The notes: generated from the sequence alone by a model not told the origin. A stretch of DNA of 11,225 bases from DIGJ01 sp036658435 (GCA_036658435.1 JAVXEO010000067.1:1-11225); one strand, 5' to 3'; shown: positions 1 through 6,877, numbered from the stretch's first letter. A program made the numbers and translations.

Positions 1-11
1 TATTTTTATAT

Positions 12-1334
12 CTATTCCGGCAAATCTGCTTCTACATTAGGACTGCTTTCCGGAGAACCGCTTTCCGGAGGCGTACTTTCTGAGGGTTCGTCCTCAGGCA
101 GTTCTTCCGACGCATCGACTGGTTTTATTTTAATTTTAATTGTAGGCAGCCCCGAAACCTGTATATTTTTGTTTAGATGAAAGGTAAGCTTCACCATATG
201 AGAACCGTCTTCCAAACCGGCTAAATCAACATATGCATTTAAATCTTCTATCGTCAGCATATCTAAATTCTCTTTTTCACCTATCACCGTAACCGGATTT
301 ATTTCACTAAAGAAAATAACTTCTCTATCTTCTAAAAGATTTTCAACCGTAATGTCCTCCGGTCTTACTATAAAGTTCTTTTCTTCCATTTTTTCAATTG
401 TAATTCGAAGTGCTATATTAGCAGTATCTCCAACCAGTTTCGTTCCCGGCGGAATCAAAGGAGCCAGCTCTATATCTTTTTCCATGTTCTTATTGGCATC
501 CTTAACATTCACCGTAACGGGAATAGAAAAGATTTTAGATAAAACATTGGGTTCTCCTGCAATTTCAATGTGTTCGGGCCCATATTCAACTTCTGCCGCC
601 GTATAGCCCAAAGCGGGTTCCCCCTCCAGACTCACTACCACAGGCACGATTTTTGTTGGAAGGATGGTTGCCTTTGCTTTTATTTCTGAATGACTGAATT
701 CTAATTTTGAGGAGTCAATCTCTCTTCCTTTATCGTCATAAGCTTTTGGCACAAGTCCGCTTTTTTTGAAGTTTTCCTGATTGCCACTTACATCTACCGA
801 AACTCTAATTTCCGCAATGGTATCAACCACCGATTCTGCACCGGTTACTTCTATCATGTTTGGAGATGCCTTTACGATGTCTACATAATAACCAGAGTCT
901 ACAACTCCCGTTGTGGAAACCTGAACCGGCATGGTCTTTGTTGCACTATCTTCAAGAGTAACGGCAAGCATCTTTGGCTTAACCGTAAGCTCCACACCAT
1001 CTGCTATATACTTTGTGCACTCTGCAACAATTTCAACCCGGTTAAACTGGGTAATTTCAGCTAAGTTTGCTGTAATTCTTAAGTCCGTAGCTTTAATCTT
1101 ATCCTGCGTACTGCGCTTTGCCCTTACGGTAACGGATACGGTGTTGCCTTCTACAATATCATACACCTGTCCGGATGCTGTAATATAGGATTCATTCAAT
1201 ATTTCAACCGGAACATTGGATATGGTTCTTGTAGAAAAAGGATCATCAATATTGATTATAACAATCCAGATTATGGCCGCCAAAGGAACAGACAAGAGCT
1301 TTATACCTAAATTTTTAGTCAGTTTTTCTTTCAT
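12..1334 (-). CDS. cdaR: CdaR, YbbR-domain regulator of the diadenylate cyclase CdaA
   Basis: The 440-residue product has one hydrophobic helix near the N terminus (about residues 10-28, LLSVPLAAIIWIVIINI) followed by a long beta-rich extracytoplasmic part. That part is built of YbbR-type repeats, recognisable from recurring stretches such as NVPVEI, TMPVQVSTTG and IVPVVVSLEGEPALGY, each starting a new repeat. The last ~35 residues are a low-complexity Pro/Glu/Ser tail (ELPEDEPSESTPPESGSPES) that probably lies outside the folded domains. CdaR homologues contact CdaA in the membrane and modulate c-di-AMP synthesis. It lies directly downstream of cdaA, the conserved arrangement in Firmicutes. 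GAGGG seven bases before the ATG supports this start. The 71-base gap from cdaA contains two inverted repeats, which is unusual because the other genes of this operon are almost touching. Family assignment is confident; the effect on CdaA activity is inferred. Confidence 0.9.
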   Translation of the reverse strand: MKEKLTKNLGIKLLSVPLAAIIWIVIINIDDPFSTRTISNVPVEILNESYITASGQVYDIVEGNTVSVTVRAKRSTQDKIKATDLRITANLAEITQFNRVEIVAECTKYIADGVELTVKPKMLAVTLEDSATKTMPVQVSTTGVVDSGYYVDIVKASPNMIEVTGAESVVDTIAEIRVSVDVSGNQENFKKSGLVPKAYDDKGREIDSSKLEFSHSEIKAKATILPTKIVPVVVSLEGEPALGYTAAEVEYGPEHIEIAGEPNVLSKIFSIPVTVNVKDANKNMEKDIELAPLIPPGTKLVGDTANIALRITIEKMEEKNFIVRPEDITVENLLEDREVIFFSEINPVTVIGEKENLDMLTIEDLNAYVDLAGLEDGSHMVKLTFHLNKNIQVSGLPTIKIKIKPVDASEELPEDEPSESTPPESGSPESSPNVEADLPE

Positions 1335-1350
1335 TCCAATACCCTCTGTA

Positions 1351-1387
1351 TATCATAAGTAAACTTATGATACTGCCATATGTGGCA
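1351..1387 (-). promoter_or_regulatory. Two adjacent inverted repeats between cdaA and cdaR
   Basis: A perfect 10-bp inverted repeat (TATCATAAGT, two-base centre, ACTTATGATA; 1351-1372) lies next to a second one, TGCCA-TATG-TGGCA (1374-1387). In the transcript these would form two small hairpins between the cdaA stop (1406) and the cdaR start (1334). There is no T-tract, so it does not look like an intrinsic terminator. It could be an RNA processing or stability element that sets the CdaA:CdaR ratio, or a protein binding site. The structure is seen; the role is inferred. Confidence 0.45.
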
Positions 1388-1405
1388 TCCTTTCTATCTT
1401 TTAAA

Positions 1406-2278
1406 TTATTCTTCCCTTTTGGTTCTTCTTCTCCATAATTTGATTTTTTTTGCGTCGGAAGACTTCTTCTTCTGACCATTTACTAAAAAACCTTTTAAGA
1501 AGTCACCATCTACTCCACGAATAATTTCTCCCTCTGCCGCAATGGAAACTTTACCAGTTTCCTCTGAAACAATTACGGTAATTCCATCTGAAACTTCACT
1601 TACTCCAACTCCTGCACGATGCCTGGTTCCTAATTCTTTGCTTAGTTCCATATTATCAGAAAGAGGAAGATAACAGGTTGCCGAAACAATTCGGTTTCCT
1701 CTCACAATCACTGCACCATCATGGAGAGGTGTATTATGTTCGAAAATATTAATCAGCAGTTGACTGCTGATCACGGAATCTAAAACGATTCCCGTTCTTT
1801 CAAACTCGTTTAGGGGAACCTCTCTTTCTATTACAATAAGAGCTCCTGTTTTTGTCTTTGCCATTTCAAAAACCGCTTTTACAATTTCATTAATGGTTCG
1901 TTCCGAATATCGTTCATACTTATCTTTTTGATCATCAAAAGGTATAATGGAGGAAAAATAATTTCTTCTTCCAAGTTGTTCCAACGCCTTACGAAGTTCC
2001 GGCTGAAAAATAATGATTATTGCTGTAATTCCCACTCCAATGGTATTTCTGAATATCCATAAGATTGCTTTCATATCAAGTAAAAGCGCAATCATTGAAA
2101 AAATCAGTAATACAATAACACCCTTTACCAACATCCAGGCTCTGGTTTTTTGTACCCAGATGATAATATGATAAATGGCAAATGCAATAATTAAAATTTC
2201 CAGAATATCTGTCAATCCTATGGTTGGCAGTGTCAACAACGTAAAATACTTACTTAGAAAAATTTTTATAGCTTCCAT
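1406..2278 (-). CDS. cdaA: CdaA, membrane diadenylate cyclase
   Basis: Predicted to condense two ATP into cyclic di-AMP, a messenger controlling potassium and osmolyte uptake and cell-wall homeostasis in Firmicutes. The 290-residue length is typical. Three hydrophobic N-terminal helices (about 25-42, 48-67, 78-91) are followed by a linker and a DisA_N/DAC catalytic domain. Key motifs are intact: GALIVIER (145-152), HDGAVIV with the DGA triad (D187, G188, A189) and TRHRAGVG with RHR at 219-221, the metal- and ATP-contacting signature. The C-terminal ~20 residues are strongly basic (KKIKLWRRRTKREE). GGAGG four bases before the ATG supports the start. The upstream membrane-protein gene ends only 13 bases earlier, and cdaR follows. 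glmM, a common downstream partner, is not seen because the window ends just after cdaR. Confidence 0.97.
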   Translation of the reverse strand: MEAIKIFLSKYFTLLTLPTIGLTDILEILIIAFAIYHIIIWVQKTRAWMLVKGVIVLLIFSMIALLLDMKAILWIFRNTIGVGITAIIIIFQPELRKALEQLGRRNYFSSIIPFDDQKDKYERYSERTINEIVKAVFEMAKTKTGALIVIEREVPLNEFERTGIVLDSVISSQLLINIFEHNTPLHDGAVIVRGNRIVSATCYLPLSDNMELSKELGTRHRAGVGVSEVSDGITVIVSEETGKVSIAAEGEIIRGVDGDFLKGFLVNGQKKKSSDAKKIKLWRRRTKREE

Positions 2279-2291
2279 ATTGCCTCCAAAA

Positions 2292-3230
2292 TTAGGTTGT
2301 CTCTTTCTTTTCGTTTATCTTTTTAACGCTCTTTTCCGGCGGAGTAACTTTCATCTTTGGAACTGCTTTCACATAATAATAGTAGTCATCATCCTCAAAC
2401 TGTATACGTTCAATTGCTGTATGGTCCAGTGTCAATCGGAAAAACCAGACAATGTAGGCAATAAGCGCTGAACCTATGGTTCCCAGCAGAACTTCCAATA
2501 AATTTACCTGAATGTCCAGTCCTAGATTTCCAATGAAAAAGCCCAAAATATTTACAACAGCCCCTACCATAATTGCAATTTCAAAAGAATAATTAAAATC
2601 TTGTTTTCTAATTATATAGATTGTCACTAATACAATACAAAATACTGTCATTGCAAAAATCATATCCGGATTTTTCATCCAACCATCCACCACAGTACGC
2701 ACAAGATTAATAATGTCTTCCATGGAAGCCCCAAGTGTAGCACTGGTAAGTTCTTTGATTGTAATAATTAAGAAATAGGCTGCTGTCCCACAGGCAACCG
2801 GAATTATTGCAATGGGTGATGCCATTAATCCCAAAAGAATAGGGACGCAATACGGTATTTTCAAAAAGTATAAAATAGGTACCGCTATTACAATATGACC
2901 AAACTTTGGTGTAAGTCTTGAAAAGAAGCAATACATAATCAATAGTACCATAGCAACCAAACCTGCCAGAATTTTAGAAATAGCAAGTATATGTCCAATG
3001 GATAGCAGCATCGCTAAAACGACTAAAAAAACCGAGGGTGTAAATGCACAGAATGTTGATAAAATAAGCACAATTGGTAAGCCACACAGTCTTGGATTAA
3101 ATCCCAGTTGTTTATTAATTAATGTAAAGACCACCAATGCCGTTAACAATTTGGCAATGGGTTCTAAGTAAATGCTATACTTTTGATAAAAACTTTTTAA
3201 CTGTTCTTTTACAACTAGAAGCTGCATCAT
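2292..3230 (-). CDS. Polytopic membrane protein of the cdaA operon, function unknown
   Basis: I do not recognise a named family. The 312-residue product is almost entirely hydrophobic, with roughly nine or ten membrane helices. It ends in a short charged tail preceded by a striking acidic/tyrosine motif, FEDDDYYYYVKAVPK (about residues 278-292), which I recall from similar proteins next to cdaA in Lachnospiraceae. The frame stays open to an ATG at 3311, but I place the start at 3230: AGGAGG at 3240-3245 lies nine bases upstream, and the longer version would overlap the preceding gene by about 65 bases. A second ATG follows immediately (3227). The gene is 13 bases from cdaA and is presumably translated from the same transcript, so a role linked to CdaA (partner, scaffold or an effector transporter) is a reasonable guess but is not shown by the sequence. 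Confidence 0.85.
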   Translation of the reverse strand: MMQLLVVKEQLKSFYQKYSIYLEPIAKLLTALVVFTLINKQLGFNPRLCGLPIVLILSTFCAFTPSVFLVVLAMLLSIGHILAISKILAGLVAMVLLIMYCFFSRLTPKFGHIVIAVPILYFLKIPYCVPILLGLMASPIAIIPVACGTAAYFLIITIKELTSATLGASMEDIINLVRTVVDGWMKNPDMIFAMTVFCIVLVTIYIIRKQDFNYSFEIAIMVGAVVNILGFFIGNLGLDIQVNLLEVLLGTIGSALIAYIVWFFRLTLDHTAIERIQFEDDDYYYYVKAVPKMKVTPPEKSVKKINEKKETT

Positions 3231-3239
3231 TTTGTCTTT

Positions 3240-3245
3240 CCTCCT
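3240..3245 (-). promoter_or_regulatory. Ribosome binding site overlapping the upstream stop codon
   Basis: Perfect AGGAGG nine bases before the ATG at 3230. It overlaps the TAG stop (3244-3246) of the preceding gene, indicating translational coupling and fixing the start of the membrane-protein gene. Confidence 0.8.
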
Positions 3246-3639
3246 ATTTATGTTCAGAATCGCTTTGATAGAACCGATGAAGAATTCCCAGTCCTTTTTC
3301 ATATTTAGCAACGTAATGCTGTGCCCGCTTGTATTTGTAAGCGTAGCATAACAAACTTCCTATTGCATAAACTGAAATCAGCACTATATATACGATGACT
3401 GCATACATAGCAATTCCTGCATAATCTAGGGTAACTGCACTATTAATTAACGTTTCCGCATTGCACACAATAGTCAAAAACAGAATTAAAATATAACCTA
3501 CTGTTACTCTTACCGTTGTTTTCAGTAGATGATATCGAACATAATCACCCATATAATAATCTTTTATTTCAAATTTTTCTTTGTCTTGTTCCATCAGTGA
3601 AAGTTTTGCCATTACATGTATTTTTTTTTCATTTAACAC
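3244..3639 (-). CDS. Small two-helix membrane protein, first gene of the cdaA operon
   Basis: A 131-residue protein of unknown function. A charged N-terminal cytoplasmic segment (MAKLSLMEQDKEKFEIKDYY) precedes two hydrophobic helices (about 45-60 and 74-100) and a basic tail with KYKRAQHYVAKYEK. The start is a GTG at 3639, chosen because AGGAG lies eight bases upstream (3648-3652). An in-frame ATG at 3798 would add 53 residues but would run back through the promoter and the preceding terminator. An internal ATG at codon 10 has no ribosome binding site. It overlaps the ribosome binding site of the next gene, so the four genes 3639-12 look like one operon: this protein, the polytopic protein, cdaA and cdaR. 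Similar small proteins occur upstream of cdaA in Lachnospiraceae as far as I recall. No biochemical function can be given. Confidence 0.8.
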   Translation of the reverse strand: MLNEKKIHVMAKLSLMEQDKEKFEIKDYYMGDYVRYHLLKTTVRVTVGYILILFLTIVCNAETLINSAVTLDYAGIAMYAVIVYIVLISVYAIGSLLCYAYKYKRAQHYVAKYEKGLGILHRFYQSDSEHK

Positions 3640-3683
3640 AATTTGCTCTCCTTTTCTGCTAATAGATATCCTCACTTCTTTAC

Positions 3684-3711
3684 AGTATACCATAAACCAT
3701 AATAATTTCAA
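3684..3711 (-). promoter_or_regulatory. Vegetative-type promoter of the cdaA operon
   Basis: TTGAAA (3706-3711), 16 bases, TATACT (3684-3689): close matches to both sigma-A hexamers. Transcription would begin near 3677, giving a leader of about 38 bases before the GTG start at 3639. The leader is too short for a known c-di-AMP riboswitch, and none is visible. Confidence 0.65.
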
Positions 3712-3725
3712 AGCCATAAATTTCT

Positions 3726-3763
3726 TAAAAAAGCGACGCACCCACTGTGAAGCGAATGCGCCG
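3726..3763 (-). terminator. Intrinsic terminator after the orphan anti-sigma-like gene
   Basis: In the transcript, CGGCGCA pairs with TGCGTCG (seven pairs, one G-U) around a 16-base loop and is followed by CTTTTTT. It begins about 32 bases after the stop of the gene ending at 3795 and lies just upstream of the cdaA-operon promoter, so it separates the two transcription units. Confidence 0.6.
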
Positions 3764-3794
3764 TTAAAATAAAACATCCTTTTATATCCTCTTA

Positions 3795-4127
3795 TCATTC
3801 CTTGTTCTGGTCCGTTTTATTAGGGTTATTTTTATGCTGTGTCCGAAAACACAAGACTGTAATAACAACGCCTGCTACAAATGCCAGTAACCCCACCAGC
3901 ACATAAACGCTCGCACCACTGTGAAGTATCACTGTACCATAAGCATCCATGACAATGTTACTTTGTGGCATAATATCCGTCACAATTGCAATGGTGCCGG
4001 TGAAACTGCCTAATAGCGCAATACAGACAAAAGAAAGTCCTGCAAGCAAATAATTTTCCTGGGCACGCCTTCTTTTTTTTGCCCGCCGCAGTACCTCCGC
4101 CATGCGGCAGTCTGTTTTATCAGTCAT
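3795..4127 (-). CDS. Orphan paralogue of the anti-sigma-like two-helix membrane protein
   Basis: The 110-residue protein starts with a very basic cytoplasmic segment (RMAEVLRRAKKRRRAQENY, about 8-26). A helix follows (27-47), then a short extracytoplasmic loop, a second helix (74-94) and a hydrophilic tail. It has the same architecture as the product at 7496-7831 and aligns with it around the second helix (shared pattern G-S/T-I, G-x-S, LL-x-F, G, T-x-LC, HK), so I call them paralogues. Unlike that protein, it has no sigma factor gene upstream; its neighbour is the GGDEF-EAL gene. ATG at 4127 is preceded by AGGAGG seven bases away; an in-frame ATG at 4148 lies above the ribosome binding site and is rejected. 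It may bind the sigma factor encoded at 7818-8372 or a different one elsewhere, or be a remnant of a duplicated operon. Confidence 0.75.
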   Translation of the reverse strand: MTDKTDCRMAEVLRRAKKRRRAQENYLLAGLSFVCIALLGSFTGTIAIVTDIMPQSNIVMDAYGTVILHSGASVYVLVGLLAFVAGVVITVLCFRTQHKNNPNKTDQNKE

Positions 4128-4151
4128 TAAAACACCTCCTTGTACCAATCT

Positions 4152-4206
4152 TCTTTATATTAATTTGGATACATAAAATTCAAAAATGCTCATCTGTTTT
4201 TAAAAT
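4152..4206 (-). repeat. Direct repeat copy A, carrying a promoter and the end of the EAL gene
   Basis: Matches 6125-6180 in the same orientation: 8 of 8 bases at 4152-4159, 4 of 9 in the next block, 18 of 18 at 4169-4186, then a 2-versus-3-base gap region and 15 of 18 at 4189-4206. It includes the TGA stop (4190-4192) and last codons of the GGDEF-EAL gene, so coding and promoter sequence are both repeated. Confidence 0.8.
4154..4183 (-). promoter_or_regulatory. Putative promoter of the orphan anti-sigma-like gene
   Basis: TTGAAT (4178-4183), 18 bases, TATAAA (4154-4159). The TATAAA box begins 27 bases before the start codon at 4127. The same hexamers, spacing and distance recur upstream of the GGDEF-EAL gene. 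It overlaps the end of that gene, so transcription could begin inside it. Confidence 0.5.
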
Positions 4207-6100
4207 ATTGTTTTGCTTCCTTAAGTGGCATGGGTTTTGCATAATAAAATCCCTGAATCAATTTACAGCCAATTCCAATTGCAAAATCCAGTTGATTTGG
4301 TGTTTCAACCCCTTCTGCAAGAACACAAATATCCAGAGAGCGGAAGGCTGCTCCAATATATTTCACAACGAGTGCAGAGGACTCACTTTCTGTGCCCGAA
4401 AGGATTAAGCTGCGGTCAAGTTTAATGGTATCCCAAGGAAGTTGTAAAACCAAAGAGATATTCGAGTACCCTGTGCCAAAATCATCCAGTTCAAACCGAA
4501 GTCCTTGGTCGTACATCCTGATAATATAGTCTTTTACTATGTCATAATTTTCGGCAAGAATGCTTTCGGTTATCTCAATTTTTATTTTAGAAAAAGGAAT
4601 GCTGTGCCGTTTGATAATATCAATTATTTTTTTATCAAAATTTTCATCTGAAAATTGTATGGCAGAAAAATTAATATGTATGGAAGAAAATTCAATATTT
4701 TCCTCTAAAAGTTCCTTTATAAATAAACATATTTTTTCCATTATCTGATAAGTAAGTGGTACGATTAATCCGGTGCTTTCTGCAATTGGTATAAATTCAC
4801 CGGGAGAAAGAAATCCAAGGGGCGAATTCGGAATACGTGCCAGTGATTCTGCAAATAAGAACTTAGAAGAATTCACATCATAAATTGGTTGGTAATACAG
4901 TACAATATCATTGTTGGCCACCGTATTTTTTAGAATTTCAACAATATTCTCTCTTCTGTGAATATCAGAAATCATTTGAGGTGTACAGTATACATAGGAA
5001 TTTCCCACCATTTGTTTTGCACATAGAACGGCATGTTCCACTCCCATAATAATTTCTTCCACACTGTCCAGGCCCGCGTCATATCCTACCACACCTATGG
5101 CTGCCAAAACCGTGGTTTTATAGTTTCCAACGTCCCAGGTCGAATTCATACGCTTCAAAATAGCAGAAATTAATTGGTCAACATCCTGGCCGCTATCCAC
5201 TAGTATTGCAAATTCGTCGCCGCCAAATCGATACAACTTCCCATTCTTTGTGAGACTTTTCAAGAAAAGCGTCATCTGCTGCAAAAGTAAATTGCCACAT
5301 GACTGTCCAAGCCGATTGTTAATTACTTTAAATTTTTTCAATGAAACTACGATAAGTGTTGTTTTATTTTTCCGTAACAACGTTAGCTTAAGCATATCTA
5401 AAAGTACTTGACGTGTGGGAATATTGGTTAAAGCGTCCAGTGAAATCTGTTTGTTTTCCATAGTCAAATAAATAATAATCAGTACGCAGGCCGTAGCCGT
5501 GCCGGTAAAAATCAAATTTACAAAAATCTGCTGCATACCAATGGCAAGAAATGCGGTAATAGGAAATGCAGTCAGGGCCATCCTCTCCGTCCTGGAAATA
5601 TGGAAGCGTTTCATATTTGAGAAAACGAGAACAAGGAAACAATAATAATAAGAAATTAGGAAAGCAAGAGCAATCCAAGGTCCGCGCACGTATCCCACTC
5701 CCGGAACAATATTAAAGATCAGGTGAGAAAATGGATTGCTTATAACAAGAAGCAAGTACAGTACCGTGGGAATAATTCCAATCAGGGACATGCGAAAAAC
5801 TTTTTTTGTATCTTCTACCAAAACGCTTAAACTATAAAGTAGAAAAAAGATACCTACCGTCGGTGTTGTTAAGTAATAGATTGTAATTACGGTCCAAAGA
5901 ATCCACGATGGAAGATACCCATGTTCCATCAAAACCGCGGCTGTAATAATATTAAATGCTACGGTTATTATACTACCTATAAAGCAAAGCCTAAAAAGAA
6001 ATTTTCTTAATGTTGGCAGGGTATTTTTAGTTTGTGCATAAAAAAATATGATGCAAATAGTCATAAGAGCCGTACATTCCGGAGCAATATTCCATTTCAT
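4190..6100 (-). CDS. Membrane GGDEF-EAL protein, predicted c-di-GMP phosphodiesterase
   Basis: The 636-residue protein has a seven-helix N-terminal membrane sensor (about 5-213) that I cannot assign to a named MASE family. A GGDEF domain (about 222-385) and an EAL domain (about 390-636) follow. The signature loop RFGGDEF (291-297) is intact, but the first metal-binding Asp (normally DxDxFK) is Ser in SLKKFK (253-258) and the later GD is GN (269-270), so cyclase activity is unlikely; it may still bind GTP. The EAL site looks complete: E418 in ESL, N477, E512 in EITES, DDFGTG with D539/D540, K560 in DTIKLD, E596 in AEGVET, Q616 in QGF. It should therefore cleave c-di-GMP to pGpG at the membrane. 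AAAGGTGG precedes the ATG. It probably forms its own transcription unit, with a promoter repeat copy on each side. Confidence 0.92.
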   Translation of the reverse strand: MKWNIAPECTALMTICIIFFYAQTKNTLPTLRKFLFRLCFIGSIITVAFNIITAAVLMEHGYLPSWILWTVITIYYLTTPTVGIFFLLYSLSVLVEDTKKVFRMSLIGIIPTVLYLLLVISNPFSHLIFNIVPGVGYVRGPWIALAFLISYYYCFLVLVFSNMKRFHISRTERMALTAFPITAFLAIGMQQIFVNLIFTGTATACVLIIIYLTMENKQISLDALTNIPTRQVLLDMLKLTLLRKNKTTLIVVSLKKFKVINNRLGQSCGNLLLQQMTLFLKSLTKNGKLYRFGGDEFAILVDSGQDVDQLISAILKRMNSTWDVGNYKTTVLAAIGVVGYDAGLDSVEEIIMGVEHAVLCAKQMVGNSYVYCTPQMISDIHRRENIVEILKNTVANNDIVLYYQPIYDVNSSKFLFAESLARIPNSPLGFLSPGEFIPIAESTGLIVPLTYQIMEKICLFIKELLEENIEFSSIHINFSAIQFSDENFDKKIIDIIKRHSIPFSKIKIEITESILAENYDIVKDYIIRMYDQGLRFELDDFGTGYSNISLVLQLPWDTIKLDRSLILSGTESESSALVVKYIGAAFRSLDICVLAEGVETPNQLDFAIGIGCKLIQGFYYAKPMPLKEAKQYFKNR

Positions 6101-6124
6101 GGTAGGGTTCCACCTTTCAATTTT

Positions 6125-6180
6125 TCTTTATACTATCTTAAATACATAAAATTCAAAAAGTACTCACTTGTTTTGAAAAT
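6125..6180 (-). repeat. Direct repeat copy B, upstream of the GGDEF-EAL gene
   Basis: Second copy of the element at 4152-4206, offset by about 1,973 bases. Perfectly shared blocks are 6125-6132 and 6142-6159. The part at 6163-6180 resembles the last codons and stop of the GGDEF-EAL gene although no such gene lies upstream here, suggesting it descends from the tail of a lost tandem relative or was copied with the promoter. Confidence 0.8.
6127..6156 (-). promoter_or_regulatory. Putative promoter of the GGDEF-EAL gene
   Basis: TTGAAT (6151-6156), 18 bases, TATAAA (6127-6132); the TATAAA box begins 27 bases before the ATG at 6100, leaving a leader of only about 20 bases. There is no room for a c-di-GMP riboswitch. 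Confidence 0.5.
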
Positions 6181-6208
6181 TTTTATTAAAAACCGGTTTT
6201 ATTAAAAA
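6181..6208. repeat. Twin 12-base repeats around CCGG
   Basis: TTTTATTAAAAA occurs at 6181-6192 and again at 6197-6208, separated by CCGG; the junction also forms the 12-base palindrome AAAACCGGTTTT (6189-6200). It lies between the end of the PrsW operon and the promoter of the GGDEF-EAL gene, where an operator could sit. Function unknown. Confidence 0.5.
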
Positions 6209-6238
6209 ACAGAGATCACCCAAGGGACAGCCTCACCT
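6205..6238 (-). terminator. Possible weak terminator after the PrsW gene
   Basis: Seven bases past the PrsW stop, an imperfect stem (GAG/CTC outside, CC/GG around a CUUG loop, G-U pairs and mismatches between) is followed by TGTTTTTT. The T-tract is convincing but the stem is poor, so some read-through into the GGDEF-EAL gene is likely. Confidence 0.35.
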
Positions 6239-6244
6239 TTTTTG

Positions 6245-6877
6245 TTAGATATACTTTTTATGTAAAACTTTGCCCACCGTCAAAGCAACTACCACCGTTG
6301 CAATGGGGAAACAATATCCTATGGTTTGAATTATGTCACCACCACTTACCAGCAGATTGTAGATGCCATGATAAGTAATGGCGGCGCAAAGCAATCCCAA
6401 GGTTCCTGCAAATTTTAGCCATGGACGTTTCCAGACATAAAGCAGACCGTATCCTACGATAACGCCACAGATAATGTGCATAGATCCGGTACCAAACCCC
6501 CGAATGAGCAGATAAGTCAGTTGGGACGCGCCGTTTTCGGTAAGATAGCAGACATTTTCAAAAGTGGCAAAGCTTGCACCTATAGTAATAATTGCCATAC
6601 GTACATCCTTTTGTTCCGGCTCAAAAATCAGCAAATAAAAGAGGAATGGCAACAGTTTCATGATTTCTTCTACTACCGGGGCAATCTCCACCGCTGCAGT
6701 GACCATATCGGCACCATAAAGTCCTGCAAAAAAGCTATTGACATAAGCCGACAAGAGACAAACTCCATATCCTACCGAAATCAGCAAAAGGGAACGGCGG
6801 TATCGTGCTCCGGCAAACAAGGTACCCACTAAAAGAGGCGCTGCCAGACAGATAAAAATATTTTCTATATAAGTCAT
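6245..6877 (-). CDS. prsW: PrsW-type intramembrane protease
   Basis: The 210-residue, multi-helix protein carries the PrsW hallmarks within predicted membrane helices: APVVEEIMKLLPF with the glutamate pair E70-E71, ATFENVCYL with E107, a helix histidine H134 in GSMHIICG, and H170 in ITYHGIYN. In Bacillus subtilis and Clostridioides difficile, PrsW makes the first cut in a membrane anti-sigma factor, releasing an ECF sigma factor. Here it is the last gene of an operon that also encodes an ECF sigma factor and a small membrane protein with the expected anti-sigma topology, so that protein is its probable substrate. Its ATG overlaps the preceding stop by four bases (ATGA) and is preceded by AAGGCGGTG. 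The family call is strong; the substrate is inferred from context. Confidence 0.85.
   Translation of the reverse strand: MTYIENIFICLAAPLLVGTLFAGARYRRSLLLISVGYGVCLLSAYVNSFFAGLYGADMVTAAVEIAPVVEEIMKLLPFLFYLLIFEPEQKDVRMAIITIGASFATFENVCYLTENGASQLTYLLIRGFGTGSMHIICGVIVGYGLLYVWKRPWLKFAGTLGLLCAAITYHGIYNLLVSGGDIIQTIGYCFPIATVVVALTVGKVLHKKYI

Noticed and set aside
3231..3311. N-terminal extension of the polytopic membrane protein to 3311
   Set aside because: It would overlap the preceding gene extensively; AGGAGG at 3240-3245 points to the ATG at 3230.
3640..3798. N-terminal extension of the small membrane protein to the ATG at 3798
   Set aside because: The extension covers a terminator hairpin and a good promoter; a GTG with a well-placed AGGAG at 3639 is better supported.
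4152..6180. Mobile element with the repeats as attachment sites
   Set aside because: No integrase, transposase or target duplication is present; the repeats coincide with a gene end and promoter, which a duplication explains better.
6101..6244. Riboswitch (c-di-GMP type) upstream of the GGDEF-EAL gene
   Set aside because: The predicted leader is only about 20 bases, and no conserved riboswitch core or paired arms are visible.
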